Program-made: the position numbers and the translations under genes
Shown here: in pieces, positions 9,018 to 17,932 of the stretch
How positions within the stretch are numbered: the stretch's first letter is position 1
Layout: each line of letters opens with the position of its first letter
Notes under the pieces: generated by a model
The model's database searches: none
The model's input: only the letters and a program-made list of their open reading frames with translations
What the model was told of the DNA's origin: nothing
Assembly: GCF_001420595.1 (NCBI RefSeq)
Contig: NZ_LJIX01000006.1
Location: 2,527,058 to 2,591,057 of the forward strand
Source: Cytobacillus solani
GTDB lineage: Bacteria > Bacillota > Bacilli > Bacillales > Cytobacillaceae
Length of the DNA stretch: 64,000 nucleotides
Direction of reading: 5' to 3'

Positions 9018-9227
9018 TCACCTTTTATACTCTTTTCTATGTATATATACGGTGCTTTTGTCTCGTGTCCATTCAGCAAGAAATGCTGCTACGAACATAA
9101 ATATTCCACCTGATGCTAATCCTATTTTGAAATAGCCTAAAATCATAAAACCAATCGAGCCAGCAAGTGTTGCTATTAAAACGACTATTAACCATGTTAT
9201 GATTTTTTCTTTTCTCTTCCTATCCAA
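9018..9227 (-). CDS. Small two-helix membrane protein, unknown function
   Basis: A protein of 69 residues with a lysine/arginine-rich start (MDRKRKEK), then two hydrophobic segments (IITWLIVVLIATLAGSIGF and GLASGGIFMFVAAFLAEW), and a charged tail. The start is a TTG preceded by a good GGAGG site nine bases upstream, which supports expression. I do not recognise a named family. It stands alone between the VWA-like gene and a Nudix gene. Confidence 0.65.
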   Translation of the reverse strand: MDRKRKEKIITWLIVVLIATLAGSIGFMILGYFKIGLASGGIFMFVAAFLAEWTRDKSTVYIHRKEYKR

Positions 9228-9299
9228 AATAGCTTACCTCCTCCGTTACAATATTTTACTATTTAGTACGGTTATCGCATATGAAAGTTTCATTATCCT

Positions 9300-9731
9300 T
9301 TAAGAAATTTTGCTTTGTTCAATCAACGAAAAAACATGATTCTTATCAAAATCATTATTTATGTTCGTCGGAAGGAGTTGTTTTAACTCTTTTGGACCAG
9401 CCCAAAGGTAATCTTCATGTTCAGATGACAATTTTACATCCTTATTTTCACTCTTGCATAAATAAGTTATTATCACCATTTGTCTAAACGGATCTGTTTT
9501 AAAAGTAGCCGCATACAAAATATGTTCTATTTTAATTTCTAAACCTACTTCTTCCATTACCTCTCGTTTCAAGGCTGTTTCTAAATCCTCTCCAAATTCA
9601 ACCTTTCCACCAACAGTCTCCCACGTACCTCCGCTAAAGTGAGCTATTTTGGAGCGTTTAATAATTAATGCTTTCCCCTCATTTACAATAACTGCTTTTA
9701 CCCCAACCAAAATCTTATTTTCATTTTGCAC
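9300..9731 (-). CDS. Nudix hydrolase (MutT-like)
   Basis: The complete Nudix box GGKVEFGEDLETALKREVME followed by EVGLEI predicts pyrophosphohydrolase activity. The AHFSGGTWETVGGKVEFGE context is common in small MutT-like enzymes. The start is set at the GTG at 9731 because AAAGGAGG lies seven bases upstream. The frame runs on upstream to 9812, but without a ribosome site. This gives 143 residues, a normal length. Nothing in its surroundings indicates the substrate. Confidence 0.82.
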   Translation of the reverse strand: MQNENKILVGVKAVIVNEGKALIIKRSKIAHFSGGTWETVGGKVEFGEDLETALKREVMEEVGLEIKIEHILYAATFKTDPFRQMVIITYLCKSENKDVKLSSEHEDYLWAGPKELKQLLPTNINNDFDKNHVFSLIEQSKIS

Positions 9732-9974
9732 CGAATTTCCCTCCTTTCCAACACTAACTTCGTTATAGATTCTTTCTATTAAGTTATTGTATGTACGTAC
9801 ACACTTTCCCAATTTTCTTTCTAAGAGACATTTACATATTTGTATTCATATTTTGTAATTTCTTATAAACTACTGCATAGAATGACAGTCGTCACATTTG
9901 GTCAAAATAAAGCACTCCCATCTATAAATTTTTTAAATTTTTGTTTAATACAATCTAGCCAACGTATGGAAACT

Positions 9975-10886
9975 CTAAAGGTATTTGTTTATTTCATCGA
10001 ATAACAATTGAACACGATTTATATAGTATTCACTTTTTTCTTTGTCATTTAAAAACGAAATAAACAAAATAGAAAGCATTAAAGCTGTATCAAGACGATA
10101 AATTGATTGAATTACTTTCTCCGTATTTTTAAGTAATTTTTCGGCGTTATATCCTTTTAGAAACTCTACCTCGTCTAACTCCTGTGTCTCAGATATTCTC
10201 ATTAACTCCATTATTGGATTCCCGATAAATGCATTATCCCAATCAATTATCGCTTGAATGATTCCGTTTTTTGCAATGATATTTGGTCTTCTAACATCTA
10301 GATGCAAGAGGCAATTAGTTATTTTTGAAGTATTTAATATTGCTTCCAATTCACCTGAATCTGGAACGAAAAGATCTGTATAAACTAGTTTTCTTAATGA
10401 CACTACTCGTTCAGTTATTCTTTCAGAAATAATTTTACTTAATGTTTGTTCTTGCTGATCAATAATTGTTAAGCCATCCGTAGGAAGCTTGTGAATTTTT
10501 GATGTTAACTTCCCCACATCAAAAGATGAAATTTCATGATCATCTCCAGTCACAAAATTAGATACTAGAAAGTTGATTTCATTACTAAAATAAAGCTTAT
10601 GTATCTTTGGAACGGGAATTTGATGTTTATAACAATGCTCTGCTATTCCCGCTTCCTTTTGCAAAGAAATGATTCCGCTTGAATTTTTGTCCATCATCCG
10701 TTCTTCCGATCTCCAAGGCGTTCTTACCGCAAGCAACCCTCTTTCTTTATCCTTAATTAAAAATACGGCATTTATAACTCCGCTGCCAATCAACCGAATA
10801 TCCTTAATTTTCCAGTTCATTTCATGCGTTAGTACATTAGTGATCTTTAGACTTAATTTCTCTAATTCTGTATTTGTTAGCAACAT
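9975..10886 (-). CDS. Aminoglycoside phosphotransferase-family kinase
   Basis: A 303-residue protein with the kinase-like APH fold. It has an N-lobe glycine turn (LIGSGVINAVFLI) with a following AVRTPW strand, and the catalytic HLDVRRPN at 195-202 (H195, D197, N202). The metal-binding IIDWDNAFIGNP contains Asp215. All catalytic residues are present, so it is probably an active small-molecule kinase. Whether it acts on an aminoglycoside, choline-like compound, homoserine or another substrate cannot be read from sequence. The ribosome site AAGGAAA precedes the ATG. It appears monocistronic. Confidence 0.8.
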   Translation of the reverse strand: MLLTNTELEKLSLKITNVLTHEMNWKIKDIRLIGSGVINAVFLIKDKERGLLAVRTPWRSEERMMDKNSSGIISLQKEAGIAEHCYKHQIPVPKIHKLYFSNEINFLVSNFVTGDDHEISSFDVGKLTSKIHKLPTDGLTIIDQQEQTLSKIISERITERVVSLRKLVYTDLFVPDSGELEAILNTSKITNCLLHLDVRRPNIIAKNGIIQAIIDWDNAFIGNPIMELMRISETQELDEVEFLKGYNAEKLLKNTEKVIQSIYRLDTALMLSILFISFLNDKEKSEYYINRVQLLFDEINKYL

Positions 10887-11097
10887 TAGTTTGATTTCCT
10901 TTTTTATCTTTTATAGGTATTTTACTTTAGAAATGTAATGTATCTTCTTCAATTCTAACAGATTATGGTATTTCCTGAAATCTTTTCCCATATCGTAAAC
11001 TTACCTATTATTTAATTATTGCAATATTCTTTCATAAATGAAATGCTACCTTTTGGAAAAAGATATATTAAGGGAATGAATGAGGGAGTGTAAGTTC

Positions 11098-11193
11098 ATG
11101 TATAAAAATCACGAAAGAAAATTAACTTGGTTAGTATTTATTGTAGCCATGATTATGGGCTTATCATTTATTGGCCGCGTTTTTGCAGGATAA
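11098..11193 (+). CDS. 31-residue single-helix membrane peptide upstream of cydA
   Basis: A small frame beginning MYKNHERKLTWLVFIVAMIM and ending GRVFAG: basic N-terminus, then one membrane helix. A strong GAGGGAG site lies seven bases before its ATG. It ends 17 bases before the cydA start, so it is the first gene of the oxidase operon. It does not resemble CydX, and CydS is encoded downstream. It could be an extra small oxidase subunit, an assembly factor or a translational leader. The helix and ribosome site are seen directly; the function is inference. Confidence 0.65.
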   Translation: MYKNHERKLTWLVFIVAMIMGLSFIGRVFAG

Positions 11194-11210
11194 GAAAAGG
11201 AGTTTTTGAA

Positions 11211-12557
11211 ATGGGTAATGAAGAAGCTGTTTTTTTCAGTCGGGTATTAACTGAAATGACTTTGTCCTTCCATATTATATACGCCACAATTGGAGTAGGT
11301 ATCCCTCTCATGATTATGATGGCTCAATGGGTGGGGATAAAAAAGCATGATGAACATTATATACTATTAGCTAGGAGATGGACGCGAGGCTATGTAATAA
11401 CAGTAGCTGTTGGTGTTGTTACTGGTACAGCGATCGGCTTACAGCTTTCACTTCTATGGCCAAACTTTATGGAGCTTGCTGGGAATGTAATTGCCCTTCC
11501 ATTATTTATGGAGACATTTGCCTTTTTCTTTGAAGCGATATTTCTAGGCATTTATCTATACACATGGGATCGATTTGAAAACCAGAAAAAGCATTTGCTG
11601 CTCCTTATTCCAGTAGCTCTTGGTGCTTCTTTTTCGGCAATTTTTATAACGATTGTGAATGCATTTATGAATGCACCCCAAGGCTTTGACATAATAGATG
11701 GTCATTTAGTAAATATTAAACCTTTGCTAGCTATGTTTAATCCTGCGATGCCTACTAAGGTTGCGCATGTTCTTGTATCTGCATATATGACCTCTGCATT
11801 TGTACTTGCATCTATTGCTGCTTTCCGTTTATTGAAAGGGTCCAATCATATCTATCATAAAAAGGCATTATTCTTCACAATGAAAGTTGGGTTAATATTT
11901 ACCATTGCAACGGTTATCATTGGTGATTTCTCTGGCAAGTATTTAGCTGAATACCAGCCGGAAAAATTAGCTGCAGCTGAATGGCATTTTGAATCGGAGG
12001 GAAAGGCTCCTCTTATCCTTTATGGAATCCTAGAAGATGGTGAAGTGAAATATGCTTTCAAAATCCCATTTGCCCTTAGCATATTAGCACACGGAAATCC
12101 TAATTCCGAAGTGATTGGACTTAATGACTTTCAAAAGGATGAAACCCCTCCACTCTATATTCACTATTTATTCGATGCAATGATTACAATCGGCATGTTG
12201 ATGTTAGTATTATCTATCACATACATAGTCGGATTGTGGAAAAAATGGACGTACGTACGTTCCAAATGGTATCGATTGTTGATTGTCATAGGAGGTCCGC
12301 TCTCTATTCTTGCGATTGAAGCAGGCTGGTGGCTTGATGAGGTTGGGCGTCAACCGTGGGTTTTACGTGGAATTCTGAAAACAAAGGATGCTGCAACATC
12401 AAGTGGTCAAGTTGATACGATGCTTCTTTTGTTCGCAGGATTATACATTATTTTAGGAATAGGCAGTAACATTGTCCTTTCAAGAATGTTTCGGAAAAAT
12501 ACAATAGAACAAGAATTAGCTGATCGAGAATTAGAGGAAGCAGGTGAACTGTATTGA
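11211..12557 (+). CDS. cydA: Cytochrome bd ubiquinol/menaquinol oxidase subunit I
   Basis: Membrane subunit carrying the haems of the bd-type terminal oxidase, which reduces oxygen to water with quinol. The start is the ATG at 11211 with AAAAGGAG upstream, giving 448 residues. The frame is open from 11127 but that part overlaps the small upstream gene. Seen motifs include haem ligand His21 in TLSFHIIYATIGVG, the Q-loop entry GDFSGKYLAEYQPEKLAAAE, and GRQPW at 379-383. The Q-loop is short, as in Bacillus and Geobacillus enzymes. It overlaps cydB by four bases. Confidence 0.95.
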   Translation: MGNEEAVFFSRVLTEMTLSFHIIYATIGVGIPLMIMMAQWVGIKKHDEHYILLARRWTRGYVITVAVGVVTGTAIGLQLSLLWPNFMELAGNVIALPLFMETFAFFFEAIFLGIYLYTWDRFENQKKHLLLLIPVALGASFSAIFITIVNAFMNAPQGFDIIDGHLVNIKPLLAMFNPAMPTKVAHVLVSAYMTSAFVLASIAAFRLLKGSNHIYHKKALFFTMKVGLIFTIATVIIGDFSGKYLAEYQPEKLAAAEWHFESEGKAPLILYGILEDGEVKYAFKIPFALSILAHGNPNSEVIGLNDFQKDETPPLYIHYLFDAMITIGMLMLVLSITYIVGLWKKWTYVRSKWYRLLIVIGGPLSILAIEAGWWLDEVGRQPWVLRGILKTKDAATSSGQVDTMLLLFAGLYIILGIGSNIVLSRMFRKNTIEQELADRELEEAGELY

Positions 12558-13579
12558 CTCTAGAAGTGATCGGAATTTCAGTCCTTTGGTTATTCCTTTT
12601 TGGGTATATTATCGTTGCTTCCATTGATTTTGGGGCTGGATTTTTTAATGCCTATAGTCTATATAGAGGAAAACAGCATATTTTAACGAAAATTATTCAA
12701 CGGTACTTATCCCCTGTTTGGGAGGTTACGAACGTTTTTCTCGTGTTTTTCTTTGTAGGGATTGTCGGATTTTTTCCAAAAACCGCCTATTATTATGGAA
12801 CAACTTTACTCGTTCCAGTTAGCATTGCGATCATTTTGCTGGCTATTCGGGGATCCTATTACGCCTTTACAACTTATGGTGGTCTTAAACATAAAATATA
12901 TGTCTTTTTATATGGTGTATCAGGATTGTTTATACCGGCTTCTTTATCTATTGTAATAACTATTTCGGAAGGCGGATTTGTCAATATGGAGCAATCTGGT
13001 CCAATTCTCGATTATTTTAAGCTTTTTACGAGTCCATTAAGTTGGAGCATAGTTGTTTTAAGTTTGACAGCCGTATTATATATTTCTGCTGTATTTTTGA
13101 CATGGTATGCGGATCATGCCAATGACATGGATGCGACCGAACTAATGCGGAAATATGCACTTATTTGGGCTGGCCCTTGTATCCTTACCGCTGCTGGAAT
13201 TATTGTTGAAATGCATGGACATAATTATGAACATTTTACTCGCTTAATTCAATTATGGTGGTTATTTGCGATCTCGCTCGTATTATTTATTGGAACCGTT
13301 ATTTTATTATGGAAACGACACAGATACGGGCTGGCATTTGGTCTTTTAACAGGGCAATTTGCACTTGCTTTTTTCGCTTACGGCATTTCTCATTACCCAT
13401 ATTTACTGTATACGTATCTAACGATTTATGACAGTTTTACTAATGAAGCTATGGCAACAGCGCTAATCATTGCTTTCATTGCCGGACTTGCTTTATTAAT
13501 TCCATCGCTGATCCTTCTTCTCAGATTGTTTTTGTTTAATAAGGAGTATGTACAGGGAAAACAAAGCAATCATCCTTAA
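12554..13579 (+). CDS. cydB: Cytochrome bd oxidase subunit II
   Basis: A 341-residue subunit with eight to nine membrane helices that pairs with CydA. The N-terminal LWLFLFGYIIVASIDFGAGF is diagnostic of the CydB/AppC family. The start is a TTG overlapping the last bases of cydA (TTGA), an arrangement that suggests translational coupling; AGGTG lies seven bases upstream. The end is 13 bases before the small cydS gene. Confidence 0.94.
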   Translation: MTLEVIGISVLWLFLFGYIIVASIDFGAGFFNAYSLYRGKQHILTKIIQRYLSPVWEVTNVFLVFFFVGIVGFFPKTAYYYGTTLLVPVSIAIILLAIRGSYYAFTTYGGLKHKIYVFLYGVSGLFIPASLSIVITISEGGFVNMEQSGPILDYFKLFTSPLSWSIVVLSLTAVLYISAVFLTWYADHANDMDATELMRKYALIWAGPCILTAAGIIVEMHGHNYEHFTRLIQLWWLFAISLVLFIGTVILLWKRHRYGLAFGLLTGQFALAFFAYGISHYPYLLYTYLTIYDSFTNEAMATALIIAFIAGLALLIPSLILLLRLFLFNKEYVQGKQSNHP

Positions 13580-13592
13580 AAGGAGAGATTTT

Positions 13593-13691
13593 ATGAGTTA
13601 TTTTATGATTTTTTATGCACCATTTATTGTTTTATTTCTTTCTATAGCAGCTGCTTTTTGGGTCGTGCCTAAAGATAATTTAGTTGAATAA
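13593..13691 (+). CDS. cydS: Cytochrome bd oxidase small subunit CydS
   Basis: A 32-residue peptide starting MSYFMIFYAPFIVLFLSIAA, with a single membrane helix and a short tail ending KDNLVE. An AAAGGAGAG site precedes the ATG. Its position right after cydB, its length and its Y-A-P followed by AAFWV pattern match the CydS subunit described in Geobacillus bd oxidase, as I recall it. In that enzyme it packs against CydA next to haem b595. It is often missed by gene callers because of its size. Confidence 0.85.
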   Translation: MSYFMIFYAPFIVLFLSIAAAFWVVPKDNLVE

Positions 13692-13700
13692 TCTCTAAAA

Positions 13701-13740
13701 AAATCACCACATCAATTCAGGATGTGGTGATTTCCTTTTA
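13701..13740. terminator. Terminator after cydABS
   Basis: AAATCACCACATC pairs with GATGTGGTGATTT around a seven-base loop, followed by CCTTTTATTTT on the plus strand. It may also serve the convergent gene ending at 13767. Confidence 0.87.
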
Positions 13741-13766
13741 TTTTAATACCCGTATTCCGGCACTTA

Positions 13767-13979
13767 TTACCGATCTTTATCGTCGCCTTCTCCCTCATCC
13801 TCAGCAAGAATTTCTTGTTCTTCATGAAATTCTACTTCCGTTTGACCAGTAATCTTATCAAATGGAGTATAAAAAGGCGTCACACTTTTCTTCTTTACAA
13901 ACACTTTATAAAATCCAATTATTACTAATATAACAATAACAGATGGTAATCCTAATGCCATTATATTCATCGGATTCAT
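13767..13979 (-). CDS. DUF3951-like small membrane protein
   Basis: A protein of 70 residues with one N-terminal membrane helix (LPSVIVILVIIGFYKVFV). This is followed by KKKSVTPFYTPFDKITGQT and a very acidic tail (EEQEILAEDEGEGDDKDR). The YTPFDKITGQTEVEFHEE pattern matches, from memory, a small family of uncharacterised Bacillus proteins (DUF3951). The ribosome site AAGGGAGG is good. Convergent with cydABS. The function is unknown. Confidence 0.7.
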   Translation of the reverse strand: MNPMNIMALGLPSVIVILVIIGFYKVFVKKKSVTPFYTPFDKITGQTEVEFHEEQEILAEDEGEGDDKDR

Positions 13980-14113
13980 CAGATTACCTCCCTTAAGGAT
14001 AATATGAATTATCTAAGCTTCACGCTATAGTATCTTTGGCTCGGTAAAAAATAGATAAATGGATGATTAACTTTTATTCGAATGGAGGCCATTCCTTTCC
14101 GAAAAATCCTTCC

Positions 14114-14584
14114 TTATTCCTTTAGCATAGTTGTGAAAATAGTTGAATTATTTTTAAATTCGATTTTTCTTTTAAATCCAAATTTTTCATACAGATGAAT
14201 CGCACGGTGATTAAACTTGGCCACTGTTAAACGAATGGTTTTATCTGTATAAGTCTCATTAATATATTGAAGGATATAAGCTAAGAATGTATATCCAAAA
14301 CCATTTCCTGTTAATTCTGGCTTCATTCCAAGCCCAATATCAATATGATCATCCGAATATGCACCAAATTCATAACCGATTGGTACTTGGGCAGCACTGC
14401 CAATACAGAAGAAGCCGATTAATTGGTCATTATCATTAACCACTGCATAATACGTTTGATTAAGTAATTCTCGAATATTATCTGAACATAGGTCATTATT
14501 ATAAAAATCATAGGGAGCTTCATATTTCCAACTAAGAATTTCCACTGCAAAAAGTTCAGTCATTCTTCTAATATAAAATTGCAT
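14114..14584 (-). CDS. GNAT family N-acetyltransferase
   Basis: A 156-residue single-domain acetyl-CoA-dependent acyltransferase. Seen are the acceptor-side start (WKYEAPYDFYN), the central GFFCIGSAAQVPIG strand, the acetyl-CoA loop region IGLGMKPELTGNGFGYTFLA (a variant of Q/RxxGxG/A), and the C-terminal NHRAIHLYEKFGFKRK. All GNAT core elements are present. The substrate is unknown; the WKYEAPYDFYN start is common in Bacillus GNATs of unknown target. GAGGG site before the ATG. It is 44 bases downstream of the hypothetical gene on the same strand and may share its transcript. Confidence 0.83.
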   Translation of the reverse strand: MQFYIRRMTELFAVEILSWKYEAPYDFYNNDLCSDNIRELLNQTYYAVVNDNDQLIGFFCIGSAAQVPIGYEFGAYSDDHIDIGLGMKPELTGNGFGYTFLAYILQYINETYTDKTIRLTVAKFNHRAIHLYEKFGFKRKIEFKNNSTIFTTMLKE

Positions 14585-14628
14585 CTTAAGACCCTCACAA
14601 GCTTATCTAATCCAAATGTATTTGAACG

Positions 14629-15231
14629 TTACTCTACATAAATTTTCACCTCAACACCTGTTGGCTTATCTTTAAAAAAGGAATCATATTCTACAAAATT
14701 GAATGTAAGTCCAGAAGGATTGTCTGGGATTGGAGGGGATACAACGAAATTGTGTGTATAACGGCCAGTAGATCCACCCCCTCCAAAAAAACGACAATCG
14801 TATTGCTCTCCTATGTTCATTTCAAAGGAATGGCGATGGTGTATATCTTCATGAGAATCATTTGAGCCATCCCAATCGACATTTAATTGAACTACGCTCG
14901 CGTTTTCAAATTGCCGAATAAAAGTTAAAGTGTATAAATGTTTGTCTATCTCAGCTGCTTTTAAAATTGCAACATGCTTGATAAAATTTGTTGGTTCAAC
15001 ACGAGGTTTAAATTCCTCATCTATTTTCAACGTTCCAAATATCGATCTCAACAAATCCTCGTAAAGGTCGAATTTTTCAGCCCATTTTGAGATGCACTCA
15101 TCAGGTGGAAACCCGGGATCATTGTTTGAAAGCTCTTTCCTTTTTTGTATTAAATGGCATAGCTGTTCATCAATTGTCGAAATACGTTCATCATAATAAT
15201 CGGTTGGTCTTATATATCTCATTCGTTTCAT
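14629..15231 (-). CDS. Hypothetical protein with N-terminal helical segment
   Basis: A protein of 200 residues. The N-terminus (YYDERISTIDEQLCHLIQKR) resembles the helical chorismate-mutase-like heads seen on some Bacillus hypothetical proteins. The remainder (HVAILKAAEIDKHLYTLTFI, later NVDWDGSNDSHEDIHHRHSF and FFGGGGSTGRYTHNFVVSPP) looks like a beta-rich domain. I cannot name a function. GGGAGGAG ribosome site. It starts 26 bases after the S66 peptidase gene, so the two may form an operon. Confidence 0.65.
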   Translation of the reverse strand: MKRMRYIRPTDYYDERISTIDEQLCHLIQKRKELSNNDPGFPPDECISKWAEKFDLYEDLLRSIFGTLKIDEEFKPRVEPTNFIKHVAILKAAEIDKHLYTLTFIRQFENASVVQLNVDWDGSNDSHEDIHHRHSFEMNIGEQYDCRFFGGGGSTGRYTHNFVVSPPIPDNPSGLTFNFVEYDSFFKDKPTGVEVKIYVE

Positions 15232-15257
15232 TAGAACTCCTCCCTTCTAATCACGCA

Positions 15258-16271
15258 TTATATAAAGTATTCGCGTACCGTACCCTTCCCCTCTTCCACA
15301 ATTACCTCAGCATATGAACCGTTGATGAAAGTCATTTGTGGCGGAACATGACCACAATCGATATCATAAACAATTGGAATTTGAAGTTCTTTTGAAAGAT
15401 CTTGATAAACATCCTCAACTGTATAATTATCAACTGGCGTATTCGCTGCACTTCTGCCAAACATGATCCCAGCGCAATTTTCAAACCAGCCAGCTAATTT
15501 CATTTGTACTAAAGATCTTCTTAAATCAGTGGTGGTCATCTCACAATTTTCAAAATACCAGAGGATTGGGTCATCGTTGATATACTTTGTTCTAAAGCTT
15601 CTAACATCACCAACTGGTGTCCCAATTAAATGTCGGATGACATCAATACATCCGCCTATTAATCGTCCTTCCATCTCAACCTTTTTATTTGAAATCGATT
15701 TCCATATTGTTGGTTCTGATAAATGAAATACACATGGAGTAGGATGATCATGCTGCCACTTTTCTTGATGTTTGCTGGACGAATGCTGCAGGACAGATTC
15801 ACCTTGCTTAGTCGAAAGCACCTTCTCCCACATTGCTGTCGTTTCGTCAGAATATTCCCCTCTCAAATCGATTAAATTTGTCCCATGTGCAGTTGCAAGC
15901 CCCGTCTTTAAAGTGATGGCAAGCAATAATACACTCGTATCTGAATAGCCTAATACCCACTTGTTTCGAATATTGATAAAATTAATTCCAGCAAGTATTT
16001 CAATTAGCAATTCTCCGCCCCAAGGAGGAAAGACTAGGCCAATATTTTCATCAGCCATCATTTCATTAAATTCATCCGCCCGTTTCTTAATTGATGCAGA
16101 TTTGGCTTTGTCTTGAGTCCAAATTGTATCTCCGCATCTAATATCAAATCCTCTTAATTGCATCCGTTCACACGATTGTTTAATCAACACATGCAGATCA
16201 GGTTTTACTCCAGAGGAAGGCGCCGTCACACCAATTGTTGTTCCCTTTTCTAAAAATGGATACATAATCAC
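15258..16271 (-). CDS. S66-family LD-carboxypeptidase / MccF-like serine peptidase
   Basis: Cytoplasmic serine peptidase of the LD-carboxypeptidase family. Members either trim murein tetrapeptides or, as in MccF, cleave and detoxify peptidyl-nucleotide antibiotics. The nucleophile elbow is GYSDTS. The partner Glu lies in WYFENCEMTT and the His in YDIDCGHVPPQMT, so the Ser-Glu-His triad appears intact. The N-terminal GTTIGVTAPSSG is typical. The start is placed at the GTG at 16271, nine bases from AAGGAA, rather than the GTG at 16280 that touches it. The CGHVPP ending and length (337 residues) fit MccF-like members, but the substrate is uncertain. Confidence 0.85.
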   Translation of the reverse strand: MIMYPFLEKGTTIGVTAPSSGVKPDLHVLIKQSCERMQLRGFDIRCGDTIWTQDKAKSASIKKRADEFNEMMADENIGLVFPPWGGELLIEILAGINFINIRNKWVLGYSDTSVLLLAITLKTGLATAHGTNLIDLRGEYSDETTAMWEKVLSTKQGESVLQHSSSKHQEKWQHDHPTPCVFHLSEPTIWKSISNKKVEMEGRLIGGCIDVIRHLIGTPVGDVRSFRTKYINDDPILWYFENCEMTTTDLRRSLVQMKLAGWFENCAGIMFGRSAANTPVDNYTVEDVYQDLSKELQIPIVYDIDCGHVPPQMTFINGSYAEVIVEEGKGTVREYFI

Positions 16272-16542
16272 TTTGAACACTTCCTTAATTAATGAATCTA
16301 ATTATAAATATCAAATCCTCATAATATAAAGAATTCGACATTTGTTAATCTTTTCCTCCTATAACCATTCATATATAGTTTGTATTAAGATCGCTATATT
16401 ACAATGTAAAGGTTTTGTAAAATTTCGATTGAACAATCTGATTGGAATATAACTAATGTTATATTTTTAATAATGCTAATTACTGCGAATAAGAGCTCAA
16501 CAGTTCCTAGCTATTAAAACAGAAACAAGAAGGTGATCATCT
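16272..16542. promoter_or_regulatory. Divergent intergenic region with a 20-bp palindrome upstream of chrA
   Basis: AATATAAC and GTTATATT (16446-16465) flank TAAT, forming a perfect-arm dyad about 80 bases before the chromate transporter start. It may be an operator for a regulator encoded elsewhere. Nothing else is apparent in this gap. Confidence 0.35.
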
Positions 16543-17736
16543 GTGAAAAAAACAAGGTCAGAAAATTATATTACGTCTTTATTTGAAATCCTTATCATTT
16601 CAACACGCCTCGGATTTACTTCTTTTGGAGGACCTATCGCCCATTTAGGGTACTTTCATGAAGAATATATTCGAAGAAGGAGATGGATGGACGAAAAAAG
16701 CTATGCTGATTTAGTTGCCTTATGCCAGTTCTTGCCCGGGCCTGCAAGCAGCCAAGTAGGTATTGGTATTGGAGTGATGCGTGCCGGTGTACTAGGTGGG
16801 ATAGTATCGTTTATTGGATTTACCTTGCCCTCGGTAATCGTCTTGATATTATTTGCACTTATGCTTAATCGTTTTAATATTGGAGAAGCAGGATGGATTC
16901 ATGGATTAAAGATTGTTGCAGTAGTAGTTGTCGCCCATGCTATTTTGGGTATGGGTCAGAAACTAGTCCCAGATTTAAGCAGAAAAGCCATTGCTTTATT
17001 TGCACTAACTGCTACTTTCTTATGGCAAACCGCATTTATTCAAGTTGGGATCATTGTTTTATCTGCACTTATTGGCTTAGTCCTTTTTAAACAAAATCAT
17101 GAAAATAAGGATGTAAAATTTAATTTCCCATTATCACGGGGCTTTGCTATTGGATGTCTTATCATATTTTTTAGTTTGCTAATTATATTGCCATTTTTAC
17201 GAGAAACAACTTCATCCTACTGGATTGCAATGTTTGACAGTTTCTACCGGTCCGGTTCTTTAGTTTTTGGCGGTGGTCATGTCGTCCTCCCCTTACTTGA
17301 GCGTGAATTTGTTCTAACCGGCTGGATTAGTGAAGAAAGCTTCTTAGCCGGTTACGGAGCTGCCCAAGCCGTACCTGGTCCTTTATTTACCTTTGCAGCC
17401 TATCTCGGTGCAGTAATGAATGGATGGAAAGGCGGAATTGTCGCTACAATCGGTATTTTCTTACCTGCATTTTTGTTAATTCTAGGTGCCCTCCCTTTTT
17501 GGGAAATGGTACGGCAAAATCCGAAAATCAAAGGTGCATTAATGGGGGTAAACGCTGCTGTAGTTGGGATTTTAATTGCTGCACTGTATCATCCAATTTG
17601 GACTACCTCAATATTATCTCCAATTGACTTTGTTTTTGCAGCCATTTTATTTAGCCTGCTCGTTTTTTGGAAGCTCCCTCCTTGGGTTATTGTTGCTGCT
17701 GGAGCATTAGGCGGATGGGTCCTCACATTATTATAA
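16543..17736 (+). CDS. chrA: Chromate transporter ChrA (two CHR domains)
   Basis: Membrane exporter of chromate driven by proton motive force. Two homologous CHR halves are visible. The first has LGFTSFGGPIAHLGYFHEE and then FLPGPASSQVGIGIG; the second has SLVFGGGHVVLPLLEREFV and then AAQAVPGPLFTFAAYLG. The 397 residues match the usual two-domain length. The start is a GTG with AAGGTGA seven bases upstream. No sulfate or chromate regulator gene is adjacent. The dyad at 16446-16465 is the only candidate control site. Confidence 0.9.
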   Translation: MKKTRSENYITSLFEILIISTRLGFTSFGGPIAHLGYFHEEYIRRRRWMDEKSYADLVALCQFLPGPASSQVGIGIGVMRAGVLGGIVSFIGFTLPSVIVLILFALMLNRFNIGEAGWIHGLKIVAVVVVAHAILGMGQKLVPDLSRKAIALFALTATFLWQTAFIQVGIIVLSALIGLVLFKQNHENKDVKFNFPLSRGFAIGCLIIFFSLLIILPFLRETTSSYWIAMFDSFYRSGSLVFGGGHVVLPLLEREFVLTGWISEESFLAGYGAAQAVPGPLFTFAAYLGAVMNGWKGGIVATIGIFLPAFLLILGALPFWEMVRQNPKIKGALMGVNAAVVGILIAALYHPIWTTSILSPIDFVFAAILFSLLVFWKLPPWVIVAAGALGGWVLTLL

Positions 17737-17932
17737 TAGTAGAAAAATAAATTTATGAGATGTTTGAGAGATTCCCGATCTACTAAACGTCTAGAAAATT
17801 AGTAAATCTGCTATTTCCAACATTTCTATACAATTATTAATGAATTTCATATTGTTATCGTTTCAAAAATAATAGTATACTCTTCATAAGGCTATTCTAA
17901 CTATGAATAATACTTTTTTTTGGGGAAATGAT

